Origin: Oegoconia quadripuncta | Lineage: Eukaryota; Arthropoda; Insecta; Lepidoptera; Autostichidae | Direction: 5' to 3' | DNA: 64,000 nucleotides | Assembly (NCBI GenBank): GCA_949316235.1 | Contig: OX438751.1 | Span: 21,204,801 to 21,268,800, forward strand | Part shown: positions 9,640-20,009 of the stretch, in pieces | Layout of the letters: every line of letters starts with the position of its first letter | How positions within the stretch are numbered: position 1 is the stretch's first letter | The notes under the pieces: model-generated | The model's database searches: none | What the model was told of the DNA's origin: nothing | What the model saw: only the letters and a program-made list of their open reading frames with translations | Translations under genes and position numbers: made by a program

Positions 9640-10010
9640 TGTTATTAATTATATCATTATTTTGCTCTGGTCCCAATTTATTTGGGCTCGGCGCAGTACT
9701 TCTTTTTCTTTCGTTACCTCATCATTCACGCCCTTTTCAATCATATCACCCTTCACACAATCCATCCACCTTTTCCGTGGTCTTCCTCTTCCTTTCCAAC
9801 CATCGACATCAATATTCAACATACTCTTAGTAACATGCATTTTATCCCTCCTCATTATTTGTTCATACCAAGCCAAACGGTTTCCTTTCAATTTTTCTGT
9901 TACGGATGTGACTTCTAAACTCACTCTTATATACTCATTCCTTATTTTATCCATCCTCGTCACTACACTTATCCGTCTCAACATTCTCATCTCTGCTGCA
10001 TGCAATGCAA
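9640..10010 (-). pseudogene. LINE reverse transcriptase, C-terminal fragment (second group)
   Basis: An open minus-strand frame of about 118 codons reads MHAAEMRMLRRISVVTRMDK, then IRNEYIRVSL, VTEKLKGNRLAWYEQIMRRD, and GRGRPRKRWMDCVKGDM. It ends in QINWDQSKIMI and the GCGCCGAGCCCAAATAAATT region. This is the familiar C-terminal end of a second insect endonuclease-reverse transcriptase group, whose motif order is MRMLRW, I-N-YIRG, W-GHV-RR and GRP-KRW-D-V-DM. There is no upstream domain. It lies in the same orientation as the RTE piece next to it but belongs to a different family, so the two are separate insertions. Confidence 0.75.
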
Positions 10011-10074
10011 TGCAAAATTCTAATTACGATTATCCATGTAATTAATATACCTATGTATTTGTTTTGCATGCATT
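10011..10074. other. Spacer
   Basis: AT-rich, nothing recognised. Confidence 0.3.
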
Positions 10075-10270
10075 CAATTCTGCCGGACCCCAAACATTAA
10101 AGTTCTAGAGTGTAGCCCACTCACCGACAAGTTTAGCGTACGAAGTCCACCCGTAAGATGGACGGACAACATAAGCTCTTAACAACTTGTTAGAAGCTGG
10201 ATGCAGGCCGCTTCCAACTGGTCAGAAATCTATGGGCGATACCTATGTTCAGCCTGGACCGAAATGATGA
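10075..10270 (+). mobile_element. RTE-type LINE 3' remnant
   Basis: The segment contains AGAAGCTGGATGCAGGCCGC (compare RWMQAA), then GATACCTATGTTCAGC and CTGGACCGAAATGATGAAGA. These are the final codons and 3' end of an RTE element. It is heavily decayed. Confidence 0.6.
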
Positions 10271-10579
10271 AGACACCAAATAATGCAAAATGTAAATTTA
10301 ACGGCCATTGAATTTCCTTGTTCATCGGCACCTCACTTTATCACATTGTAAAATATTACCGGCGACAGAGGAATTATTGTCAAGGTCACACCGTACAAAG
10401 AAAATCCGTATAGATTGGGCTATAAGGCAGAGTGATAATCGCATAAATCAAAAAGCCTGATTTGTTATTTTATAGCTTACTATGTATCACTAGTATAAAA
10501 GTACCACTGCCGGCAACCGCGTCTGGGCTCGGCAACGTTGCGAAACGTTTTCGAGGCAGTTTGATTAAGACGGCTGGAA
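10271..10579. other. Unassigned sequence
   Basis: No feature recognised. A 63-codon frame starting at 10462 runs into the next LINE remnant. Confidence 0.3.
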
Positions 10580-10912
10580 TATTGCCATTTCGTGTGTGTA
10601 GACTTTTCCTGCTTAAATCTGTGTGTTATCCCAATGATGACTTACGGCGCTAGAATTTGGAAGAAAGATCAAGGTCATACAATGAGAGAGCGATGCTCGG
10701 TGGTCCATTATGAGATCGAATCAGAAATGAATAAATCCGTTGACGAACGACAGTCTGACATAGCCCAGTGGATTGAAGTGAAGCCCAGCTGAAGTGGTAG
10801 TGGGCAGGGCACATAGCTCGCAGAAATGATGGCCGGTGGAAAATTAAAGTTCTCGAGTGGAGACCACCACCTATGGATGCTTATGGTCAGCGCGGACGTC
10901 CTGTGACTGATA
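10580..10912 (+). mobile_element. RTE-type LINE remnant
   Basis: In shifting frames it reads CVIPMMTYGARIWKKD, later HYEIESE, RQSDIAQWIEV and GDHHLWM. These follow the order Q-V-P-MTYG-W, then the WAGH region, then EWRPR of RTE reverse transcriptases. The ARIWKKD position normally reads AETW. Stops interrupt the frame. A SINE-A lies immediately downstream. Confidence 0.65.
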
Positions 10913-10914
10913 TT

Positions 10915-11187
10915 GACGACCTGTTTGGTGTAGTGGTTAGCAACTCTGACCACTATATCAAAAGGTTGCGGGTTCGAATCCCGCAAGGGGCATATGTTTG
11001 TGTGATGAATACGGACATGTGTACCCGAGTCATGGACGTTTTCATTTATAATAAGCATTTATTTACAAAAAAAATATGTATTTAAGTAGTATATCAACCA
11101 TCTGGTATCCACAACACAAGCCTATAGATGCTTACTGTGGAACTAGATGGCGCTGTGTGTATGTCTAAGGATATTTATTTATTTATG
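10915..11187 (+). mobile_element. SINE-A, full length
   Basis: The copy runs GACCTGTTTGGTGTAGTGG, a short imperfect repeat, GGTTCGAATCCCGCAAGG, ATGAATACGGACATGTGTAC, ATCAACCATCTGGTATCCAC, GCGCTGTGTGTATGTCTAAGG and ATATTTATTTATTTA. It is one of the cleanest copies and useful as a local reference. Confidence 0.9.
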
Positions 11188-11494
11188 TATATGATGATGA
11201 GACTTTTGAACATAAAATAACGCTACACACAAGAATGTTTTTGTTGTTCTCGAATTTGTTGTTCATTGTCCTACTCGAGAAATAATGTTTTTTTTTTACC
11301 TACATTAAAATCACCTAATTACCAACACCTGGTTCAATAGGTTCAACAGATGATGATTCCTTAACGAAGTCTTTTACACTAAAGCACAAATTTTGTTGGG
11401 ATTCTTAAAAATACTAGCCAAGGTATACCTTGATTTTCATTAAGGTTATTAAAGCAGAAATTTATCAACTGATCATTTGGGTCGAAGTACAGTC
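11188..11494. other. Unassigned sequence
   Basis: Nothing recognised. Confidence 0.3.
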
Positions 11495-11575
11495 AGCTGA
11501 AGAAAAACATCATCATCAGCCCGTAAACATCGCTCTGCAGGGATTTAGGCCTTGCCTCGTTATGAGGGAAGAAAA
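11495..11575 (-). mobile_element. RTE 3' end fragment
   Basis: CATCATCATCAGCCCGTAAA with CTGCAGGGATTTAGGCC and TTATGAGGGAAG is the reverse of the RTE 3' end at 46.1-46.28 kb. Confidence 0.55.
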
Positions 11576-11904
11576 ACCTATATAGATACAAAAAGTTATT
11601 CGTCACAAAGTAAACAAAGCAGAAAAATTGAGATGAAAGGGTAAGGACTTAGCAATCTGCTGATTTTCAGTCCTCCACAGAAGCGTACTTGCTGCCACCA
11701 GAGGATGATTATGGCAGCTAAAACTAATATTATATTAATAAATTAATCGTAGTTAAACTAAATATTATTTAATGATTACTTAACTATATAATATACGTGT
11801 ATGTTGATGTCGGTCGACAGAGATAGAATGTGCGACTGGATTCTGTATGATTCATACGTAAATAAATTCAATACACTGAATACAAGAGATCTACTTAGTT
11901 ATTA
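11576..11904. other. Unassigned sequence
   Basis: Nothing recognised. Confidence 0.3.
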
Positions 11905-12075
11905 CTTACTAGCTTTCCGCCCGCGGCTTCGCCTGCATGGATTACCTTTATCGCGGATATGTTTAATTTGTTTATCCCACGGTAACTACTCACTTAATCG
12001 CGATAAAAGTATTCTATGTCTTAATCCCAGGGTATCCTCTACCCATATACGAAATTTCATTTTTCTTTTTTATCT
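11905..12075 (+). repeat. Dispersed TTTATAATATTAGT-type repeat, 5' part
   Basis: Starts CTAGCTTTCCGCCCGCGGCT, then TTGTTTATCCCACGG, CTCACTTAATCGCGATAAAA and ACGAAATTTCAT. It has the same layout as the copies at 0.55 and 46.5 kb, but is cut short before the 3' end. Confidence 0.6.
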
Positions 12076-12107
12076 GTGACCCACACCCACAGCTACACGA
12101 CCCCCTT

Positions 12108-12110
<3 letters not shown>

Positions 12111-12178
<68 letters not shown>
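12111..12178. repeat. (AT)34 microsatellite
   Basis: Uninterrupted AT dinucleotides over 68 bp. Confidence 0.95.
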
Positions 12179-12184
<6 letters not shown>

Positions 12185-12574
12185 TTACAAGAAAACTATT
12201 CATCTGGTGTGAATATGACTCATAAAATGTTGGTAACACCAAAGCTTCATCAAATATTTCTACTATTTTCGGCTAAGTGAAATTAAATAGTTTTTAAATT
12301 GCTTAAGTCGCCGAATATTAAACGTATAACACCCACATGACAATTTTCCAAATGTCAGGTCAATAACGTTGTCACGATCAAATATTACAATTGGTTCAAC
12401 TTTAACATTTCCACTCTGTACCATAGAACTACCCACAACTGCTCAATTATGAATCGGTAATTTCAGAGGCGACCCTGGTAAAAATACCTACTAGAAATGG
12501 GAAACTCCTCGAAACGGGAAATCGAAAGAAACTTGATTCTTATAGGTAAATTTAAATAAAATAAAAATAAATTA
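12179..12574. other. Unassigned sequence
   Basis: Nothing recognised. Confidence 0.3.
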
Positions 12575-12635
12575 TTATATCGGACACTTACACCAATCAT
12601 CTAGTCCCAAACTAAGCAAAGCTTGTGCTACTAAA
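12575..12635 (-). mobile_element. SINE-B tail fragment
   Basis: On the plus strand CACTTACACCAATCATCTAG then TCCCAAACTAAGCAAAGC, identical in form to the SINE-B tail at 2.05 kb. Confidence 0.65.
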
Positions 12636-12654
12636 GAATTAAAGGTTATTTTTA

Positions 12655-12900
12655 AATAACCTTACTTCATGTCATGACACGGAAAAGTCATCTTTGGCGC
12701 CTCTCGTAACGTGATATGTTACTGTAGAGATTGTTTGACGTCATACTGCGTTACGGCTGACGCTCACGACTATTGTTTAGCTTAGCTGTAGTGTAACATG
12801 AATCGTTTTGCAAGGAGAAACAAAGTGACGTATCTTTCATTTCAAGTGTGACGTCACGTAACGAATATAAAATAACGAGCGTTCGGTGTTAATCAGATTT
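12655..12900 (+). promoter_or_regulatory. Putative RNA polymerase II core promoter
   Basis: A TATA box (TATAAAAT, 12866-12873) is followed at typical spacing by an initiator-like TCAGA, whose A is at 12895, 29 bases after the first T of the TATA box. Upstream are two full CRE-like TGACGTCA sites (about 12738 and 12850) and several TGACG half sites. This is the standard arthropod TATA-plus-initiator arrangement. The LTR element is inserted 87 bp downstream of the proposed start. No downstream coding exon is visible, so the transcript, if any, is unknown. Confidence 0.4.
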
Positions 12901-12981
12901 TTTTTTAACTTTCGAAGAAGGCATTTTCTGTATTTGTTCCGTAGAATATTAAAAGATCGAACTGCGACAACCAAAGTACAG

Positions 12982-13125
12982 TGTAGTGTATGAATCACCT
13001 TTCCCCGAACATACGTAAGGCAGTCGATACCCATCTTTTAGTCAGTAAGTTAATTAGACAATAAACGACCATCGTCGAGACAACTTGTGTGTCTATTTGT
13101 GTTACTCCCAAGTCCCCACACCGCA
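12982..13125 (+). repeat. Left LTR (144 bp)
   Basis: Begins TGTAGTGTATGAATCACC and ends CCCCACACCGCA. It contains TTTTAGTCAGTAAG (initiator-like TCAGT) and GACAATAAACG (polyadenylation-like AATAAA). By eye it is identical to the right LTR. It is short for an LTR, in the size range of TRIM elements. Confidence 0.9.
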
Positions 13126-13143
13126 TGGCGATCCTGCCAGTGC
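13126..13143 (+). other. Primer-binding-like site
   Basis: TGGCGATCCTGCCAG begins at the base after the left LTR. A TGG start pairs with the CCA end of a tRNA, and the next base implies a G discriminator. The matching host tRNA was not identified. Confidence 0.6.
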
Positions 13144-14610
13144 TGCCTTTGGGCAGTGCTGTGCATAGGGGAACAGATTATAATAATGTTTGGACAATTT
13201 TTTTTTGTGAAAACAAAGAATTTTTTTTGGACTGTTATATAAATGTGAATTAAAAATGTGGCGTTGAATGTTATACGCGCGCGAACAATATTGATACGTC
13301 AGAATCTAGAAGAAGTATATTCAAAGTAAAGGCGGTGAATTTAAGTAAATATATAAAGATCAAGAAAAGACTTGTTATCAGAACAGGAAATAGAGAATAT
13401 GTACACCTAAAAGAATGTTGGTGACTGAGCGTACGGTGAGAAGATTAAATTTAAATGCTGGGCGCTGGGTGTTGAAGGTGTCGTGATGGAAGGTAATTGC
13501 TGGCCGCCGGGAGAAGTTGGTGACTGGAGGAAAGATCAGGATGGAGCAGGAGTCTAGGATAGGCAGGTAGTGACATCCGGTTGGTAACGAATGGAAAAAG
13601 TGAATAGTGAGTGAATAGGACAGACATTTTTTTATTTTTTCCCTTATTTCTTATAAAATAATTTCTCATTTAAAGAAAAAAAAAATACTTCGTGCATTAT
13701 AATATGCGAAAATAAAGTTTTTTTTTATTTACTAAATATAAGATGGTGTACCACATTAAAATTAATATAAATATTTGGATTAAAAATTATAAATTGATTA
13801 TTATTAGATTTTACGTAATGAGGAGTAGAAATTGATTGATTTATTTTTGGAAAATGTTTATGGTACATTATTAAAGTTATTTCTGTATTTTTGGTATGGA
13901 ACTGATTTTACATACAGTTCAATTTAATTAAAATTTTACTATGAAAATGTGACATAAATGATATTTAACGATGTTTTCACGAACAAATTTTATATATAAC
14001 TCACTGTAACTATAATATAGCTCTATGTACTCATAAAACCCATGTTAACAATAATAGTATTTTAGTTTGCAAATTCAAGGTACGTCGGTAGTCGAGTTAT
14101 CCAAAATGTTAAGGTAAGTGAGACAATAACATAAGTCCTATAAATGTATCATCATTTGTTCAGAAATAGATATTTCACAGTATTTTTTAATTCAATCAGT
14201 TTATAAATATTAATAATTACAAATATTATATTAAAGATATAATTTAAATTGTCTTATATTGCACAGAATTTACGTATTGCATGAAATATTTAATATGATT
14301 CCCTGTGTGCTATTTTTATTGTTAAATTATCCATTGTAGACTAACGAAATATAATTTATAAATTAATAAATATTTGGCAAATGGCAAATAAATTATTTGG
14401 CAATTGACGTAAGTAGTATCAAACTAAAAGTAAATTTCTACCAATTTTAAAGTAAAGATATTTTTATTCATTGGAAATATGTTTTAGAAATTTAAAGTTA
14501 ACGAATCCGCGACCGGTTCGAATCCCGGTAAGGGTAAATATTTGTGAGAAAAGCAAGAACATTTCAGTTATTTAAAATATTCACGCATTTTTTTTTATAT
14601 CAATAATATA
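13144..14610 (+). mobile_element. LTR element interior, left part
   Basis: No coding frame of note. The first 500 bp include G-rich sequence (13450-13570), the rest is very AT-rich. GGTTCGAATCCCGGTAAGGG at about 14516-14535 is a B-box-like SINE-head remnant without a convincing A box. Confidence 0.6.
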
Positions 14611-15651
14611 CAGGGCGTCCCACGGCTATGCCACATGGAGGAAAAGTACCTTGAATTTTGTAGATGGAACATTTTACTGAAAGAAGACATTATTTTAATT
14701 TAAAAAACAATTTAAACTGCATTCATACATTTTTAAATAAGTACATGGTTGAACCGGGAATCGAACCATTTATTTATAAAAAAAAATTACCATGTAGCTT
14801 TATCATACCGATCGAAAGGCTTCATCATAAGGATTATTTTTTGCTAAATAACATATTGTCAGAAATAAAAGGAAGACCATGAATTTTAACATTAGATGTT
14901 CAATTTTGTTCAGAAAAATGAAAAGCTGACATTGCCGTAAGGACATACAACTGACATTATCATTACTAATACTAATTACCCACTCGAGAAGTATGCATCA
15001 TTTCCCTATTATAATTTAAGTTCATGATAAAATGATAAAGAGATACGTAATTAGTAAGTAGGACTATCTCAATGAACATTTTCTTTCCTGGATCGGGACA
15101 AATGGACGAAAAAATGGCCGCCGAGATCCCCAGATCTAACCCCGTTAGATTTTTTTTATGGGGTTATGTAAAAAATTTACTTTACAAGAACCAGTGTCAA
15201 AGTGTCCACGAGCTACAAACTGAACTTCGACGTATTATTCTAAATATCCACCACAACATGATCAAAAAATCGACAGGGAGCGAAATAATCGAAAGAGTGC
15301 GACTTTGTATTGAACATGATGGGACTCATTTTGAGCATTTGATAAATTTGATTAATTTTGTATTAAAAATGTTAAAATTCATGGTCTTCCTTTTATTTCT
15401 GACACTATGTTATTTAGCAAAAAATTATCCTTATGATGAAGCCTTTCGATCGGTATGATAAAGTTACATGGTAATTTTTTTTTTATAAATAAAGGGTTCG
15501 ATTCCCGGTTCAACCATGTACTTATTTAAAAATCTATGAATGCAGTTTAAATTGTTTTTTAAATTAAAATAATGTCTTCTTTCAGTAAAATGTTCCATCT
15601 ACAAAATTCAAGGTACTTTCCCTCCATGTGGCATAGCCGTGGGACGCCCTG
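14611..15651 (+). mobile_element. Mariner/IS630-type inverted-repeat element, copy 1
   Basis: It begins CAGGGCGTCCCACGGC and ends in the reverse complement, flanked by TA on both sides (14609-14610, 15652-15653). The inverted arms are about 280 bp (14611-14890 and 15371-15651), unusually long for this superfamily. Each arm contains a T-arm-like GGTTCGATTCCCGG motif reading outward. The centre encodes a damaged C-terminus of a mariner-type transposase. It sits inside the LTR element, so it is the younger insertion. Confidence 0.9.
15072..15458 (+). pseudogene. Mariner-type transposase, C-terminal remnant
   Basis: An open frame of 128 codons contains FFLWGYVKNLLYKN (from residue 27), a helical SVHELQTELRRIILNI segment and the family's terminal GTHFEHLI. 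In intact relatives FFLWG is preceded by WPPRSPDLTPLD, whose last D is the third catalytic acid. Here that stretch is still legible in the DNA around 15115-15150 but in another frame, and the open frame reads IPRSNPVR instead. A one-base change in the T run at about 15150 explains the shift. A second slip lies in the A run near 15110. The DNA-binding domain and the first two catalytic acids are absent, so the gene is dead. Only about 120 of the usual 340 or so codons remain. Codons after about 15370 run into the inverted arm. Confidence 0.8.
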
Positions 15652-18535
15652 TATATGATAATGCTGAATGCTACGTAAGCTATCGTAAAATTTCATGTTA
15701 TGATTATTTTATTACCTTTAGGATATTTTCATAAATATTAACAGAAATATGAATTCTTACAGTAAATTTTAAATTTCAATAAGGAGTAGCAAGTATTCAT
15801 GGTTAATTAAACAAAAATTCCGAAACTTTTACATATTTAGATAAACATTACAAACGGAATTTACTAGGTTATCAGATGTCTATAGATCTATACAGGTACT
15901 TATTGAACGAACCAAATATTTGTGGGGATTAACACAAATACTTGAAAAGAAATTAAATATATTTATCAGTGTGAAATACTAATGTCATATTATTATGTCT
16001 CATTCATAACGAAATTAATTTATTTACAGAAAAATTCTATACCTAGTTCCCTTTTTGAGTCATGTACTTAGTGTCCATTACAGTTTCAAGGTAATTGTAT
16101 TTCCGTTGTATAAAATAATTGATTGCAGAAGATTCAAGAATGCAGTATCTAATGTTTTTAGTTACGTAGGTACTCATGTTTCATATAAACAAGCGCGTTG
16201 CAACTTGCAATGCCAGGTCACATAGCGACAACATATTGTTATTGTTACTGAGAATCATAATGCTGATGCACAATTTTGGTAGGTATCACTGTGGCAAGAA
16301 ATAAGATAATGGCATTACTGACACATACTTGCCTGTGATTTTATGATATTTACATACTTAGAAAGTATAGCTGCATACACAGATAGTTTAGTTATCCGAA
16401 TATTTTGTAGCAGCGAAGTTAAGAATGTATGAGGTAGAGTTCTTTTTCAGGAAATAGTATCTTGCATTTTATTTTTTTCTGGAAAGTTGTTTTGTTGGTT
16501 TATTATTTAATTTCGACGTGGTGATGAAGTATATAGATAAACGAGAAGTTTAGGTCAAGTAGATAGATTATGGTTAGGTATTTGTGAGATAGTATTAAAA
16601 ATCTTTTTGTTACCATCGAGTGCATTTAGGTACTTTTCTCAACGGTAAGATAAGATTGAATCGCATAAGCGTGGGAAAAGATTTATGTAGAGTTGATGAT
16701 TTATTGTGATTTGAATGATAGTGTTTTATAGATAGGTCAGGTTTATGTCAAAGGTTAGTTCAAAGTTGTTGGGAATCATTTGGTACATGAGATTTTAAGA
16801 AACATAGGATTGATCACCCATATGTGATGTAAAATTCTTGTAGACCAAAGTATTCAATTTGTATGTGTATGTAAATTATGGTATTAGAATGAAGGGCAAT
16901 TGAGTATTAGGTACACAAATAAAGGTACTTTGAGGGTCAGGTCCTTCTAATTCGATCATGGTGTAAACGAGATTTCTCTGTGAGAATTGTTGGAGTCCTA
17001 TAGTGACTTAAATTAAGGCCCCAAATAAATGAATACAGGGTATGCGCATAACCCATACTAGGTACAAAGATGCCTATGTATTTATGAATAAAAATAATAA
17101 TGAAGAGTCGACTCAAGTTATTGAAATGATATGTACCTATAAATATTTAAGATGGCTGGCCAGCCCAAATGATGAAATGAAATAAGGTGTACCTATGAAT
17201 TATGTAAGTTGTTGTGGTAAATAATATTGAAAATGAGAAAGGTTAAGGTAGGAAATGTCATTAATGAAAAATAAGAGAATATGAAAATAAATAATGTCGT
17301 AGAATGAATTTATTTTTATTGTAATCATGCAAGTACAATAATAAATTACAAAGAAATTAGGAGGAATAGGAGATAGGTAGAGGTCATTTAAAATTTTATG
17401 CGTCTCATAAATAGAGAATAATTATTCACAATAAATTAATAATTTCATATTGTTAACATGGCGTTTTGACTTTTAAATGTAATACGAAATAAGTTTTGAG
17501 TACATAAATTGTATGAATATAGAATTAAATATATTTCTTTTAATGTGAGAATTTAAAATGTGTCATTTTGGAATGTATCTACATATTTAAAAATAATTGT
17601 GGTGCACCTACCTATGTAGCTTAAGTTTTATTTTATTTTTCAATATATAACTACATACATATGTTATACAAATTGTATTGCTCTCTTGTATACTACTTCA
17701 TTGTCGTGTTAAATTTTATATAGAATTTGTATTTTCTTTTTACTTTAGTAACGTTAATAGTTTTTCTTGGGATAAGGTATACTTTTAAAATCATTAATTG
17801 TAATTGAGTATACTCTAGTTACAAAACATTGTTTTTAAATTCAAATTTTTAATGTCGTGTGCTAATTTTTAAACATGTTAAATCATGAATGTTATAGGAT
17901 AAAATAAATATGATATTAGGTATTTGTAATAGAAAAACTTTCTCTAGTAATTTTGTTGTCATAAATAACACCAAACATAACAGTTCAAGCAATTTGTATA
18001 ATTTAAAATTTAAGTTTTTAGTGTTTTAAGTATATGTAGTGTTATTGTTTTATGGTTCAATTTTAATTTCCTTTTGGATTCTTTTTGATGTTCTTAGTAC
18101 TGCTTTTAGTGTGCATTATTAAAGCTAGAGTATATCTGTTACTAAAACTATACTGAATATTATAAAAATTATATTTCACAAAATTGTTAAAACAAAAATA
18201 ATTTTGATGTATTTTCTTATCCAGTTAAAATCAATTGAGTATTTAAAATGAGTTATATGGACAAACAATTTGTATCTTCTCTGTAGTTTTTTTTATATTG
18301 TAAAATTTAATTTTATTGGTGTTGCTCTTTTACTATTTTGTTAAAATTTAAGTAGGTAAATAAGTATGAAATTTTATTAACAGCAAGAAAAATTTTAAAT
18401 TGAAACTAAATGATTTTATTGTATAATATCTGAAATTTCTCATTTGCCATGTTTTAACATTGTAAAAATTAAACTGATTTTTTTTTTTCTGAATTTTTCA
18501 AAAACAGAAAATAATTTTGGCATATATTTTCTTTT
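15652..18535 (+). mobile_element. LTR element interior, right part
   Basis: 2.9 kb with no open frame of 60 codons on either strand. Words such as TAGGTAC and TATTTGT recur. Between 16561 and 16800 I counted 58 G and 17 C on the plus strand. No SINE or LINE was recognised, which agrees with one young insertion. Confidence 0.7.
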
Positions 18536-18554
18536 AAAAAGAAAAGGGGGAAGG
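18536..18554 (+). other. Polypurine tract
   Basis: Nineteen consecutive purines (five A, then GAAAAGGGGGAAGG) end exactly at the right LTR. This is the usual plus-strand primer position of LTR retrotransposons. Confidence 0.88.
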
Positions 18555-18698
18555 TGTAGTGTATGAATCACCTTTCCCCGAACATACGTAAGGCAGTCGA
18601 TACCCATCTTTTAGTCAGTAAGTTAATTAGACAATAAACGACCATCGTCGAGACAACTTGTGTGTCTATTTGTGTTACTCCCAAGTCCCCACACCGCA
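18555..18698 (+). repeat. Right LTR (144 bp)
   Basis: Identical to the left LTR. The flank begins ACAG, matching the four bases before the left LTR. Confidence 0.9.
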
Positions 18699-18714
18699 AC
18701 AGTACGAAGTTAGA

Positions 18715-19140
18715 TTATCAATCAATCAATCAAATACTCTTTATTGCACAATTAACAAAAGCTAAATGAAGAATACAGCGTACATCATTAATCGCATAAA
18801 AAGGCGGCCTTATCGCTAACAGCGATCTCTTCCGGGCATACCTTAGGGTAAAGATACAAGCTACCAGTAGGTGAGGTTTGCACTAATAGTAGCAATACGG
18901 GTGTATTTTATAGTTGGTAATTATTATATAACGTAAAGATAAAAATACATAAACTAAGCCTACAAACTATAACTAGATAATTTAACTGCACTTAAACATT
19001 AATATATTATTGACTACATAACACACATAAATTTATATATATAAATATATAATATTAAATATATAAAAAATTAAATAAATAAAATACATGCCGTTTGTTT
19101 GCTCAGAAATAACTTAGAAATCATATTGACAACCACGGAG
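18715..19140 (-). mobile_element. CR1-like LINE 3' end
   Basis: On the minus strand it shows GCCCGGAAGAGATCGCTGTT, AGCGATAAGGCCGCC, then TAATTGTGCAATAAAGAG and a TTTGATTGATTGATTGAT tail. The more distant part (to about 19140) is the T-rich 3' UTR. No reverse transcriptase codons were recognised. Confidence 0.65.
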
Positions 19141-19512
19141 AAGATAAGAGGACGTTCAATTAATTTTTTTTTTTATTATTGAAGGAAGTGCGCTTTGACT
19201 TGTGTTTTGAAGACGTTTATTGATGGATGATTATGTAACTAGTCATGCCATAAATATAAAGTTGCAAATAAAAAAGTTCTAATTACAACATTTTCCTAAT
19301 TTAAAGGAACGCCTTTATTTTGTAGAAAAACTTCTATCTGATTCCCGTCATTTCATATATTATTTTATGTATACGTTAAACAAAAGTGAGCTAGTGATTG
19401 CTTTGCATAAAGTGAGTATGGAAACATAAGCCATTTTGACACCCTTCAAATGCTAGACTTCAGCCTCTATCGCACTATTGAGAGGTAGATAAACTAACAC
19501 TTCATTTATTTG
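19141..19512. other. Unassigned sequence
   Basis: Nothing recognised. Confidence 0.3.
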
Positions 19513-19514
19513 GT

Positions 19515-19785
19515 GACCTGTTTGGTGTAGTGGTTAGAAACTCTGCTGCTATATCAAAAGGTCGCGGGTTCGAATCCCGCTAGGGGCATATGTTTGTATG
19601 ATGAATAAAGACATGTGTTCCCGAGTTATGGATGTTTTTCATTTATATATGTATTTATTTACAAAAAACAAATGTACTTGTGTAGTATATCAACCATCTG
19701 GTATATATAATATAAGCCTAGTTGCTTAGTGTGGAACTAGATGGCGCTGTGTGTATGTGCAAAGATATTTATTTATTTTTTTATC
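19515..19785 (+). mobile_element. SINE-A, full length
   Basis: Head GACCTGTTTGGTGTAGTGG, GGTTCGAATCCCGCTAGG, GCGCTGTGTGTATGTGCAAAG and an ATATTTATTTATTTTTTT tail. In the GTGCAAAG variant it resembles the copies at 2.7 and 48.5 kb, and others read GTCTAAGG or GTCCAAGG. Confidence 0.88.
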
Positions 19786-20009
19786 AATTTGTTGAACCAT
19801 TGCAAAAACATTTGTAGCGAGGTATGAAAATTGTTAGACCCGAATCTTCTACAAACCCCTTCCATCAATTTCCAAAGTCAGATGTAGCCTGTGTCCAAAT
19901 TATAAAGACGTGAAAATGAAATTACGATGCGCTAAATTTGTATTGACCATTTGACTATGCTACTATGCTGATTGTCTACAAAAATCTGTCTACTGTTAAC
20001 TTACCACTC
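19786..20009. other. Unassigned sequence
   Basis: Nothing recognised. Confidence 0.3.

Larger units (their letters stand above)
12982..18698 (+). mobile_element. Non-autonomous LTR retrotransposon (LARD-like)
   Basis: Two identical 144-bp direct repeats (12982-13125 and 18555-18698) start TGTAGTG and end ACCGCA, the TG...CA form of LTRs. Each outer flank is ACAG, a 4-bp target-site duplication. A primer-binding-like TGGCGATCCTGCCAG starts directly after the left LTR. A 19-base purine run lies directly before the right LTR. The interior has no gag, protease, reverse transcriptase or integrase, and the only protein-like sequence belongs to a MITE inserted at 14611-15651. Without that MITE the element is about 4.68 kb. 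A large non-coding interior with short LTRs fits a large retrotransposon derivative mobilised by another element's proteins. LTR identity implies recent insertion. The sense strand is poor in C in the right half. Confidence 0.88.

Noticed and set aside
10917..10995. SINE-A heads as a tRNA gene cluster
   Set aside because: Thirteen dispersed copies share a 190-bp non-tRNA body and LINE-like tails. A retroposed family explains them.
15652..18535. Host non-coding RNA or intron between two repeats
   Set aside because: Identical LTRs, the 4-bp duplication, the polypurine tract and the primer-binding-like site place this DNA inside one retrotransposon.
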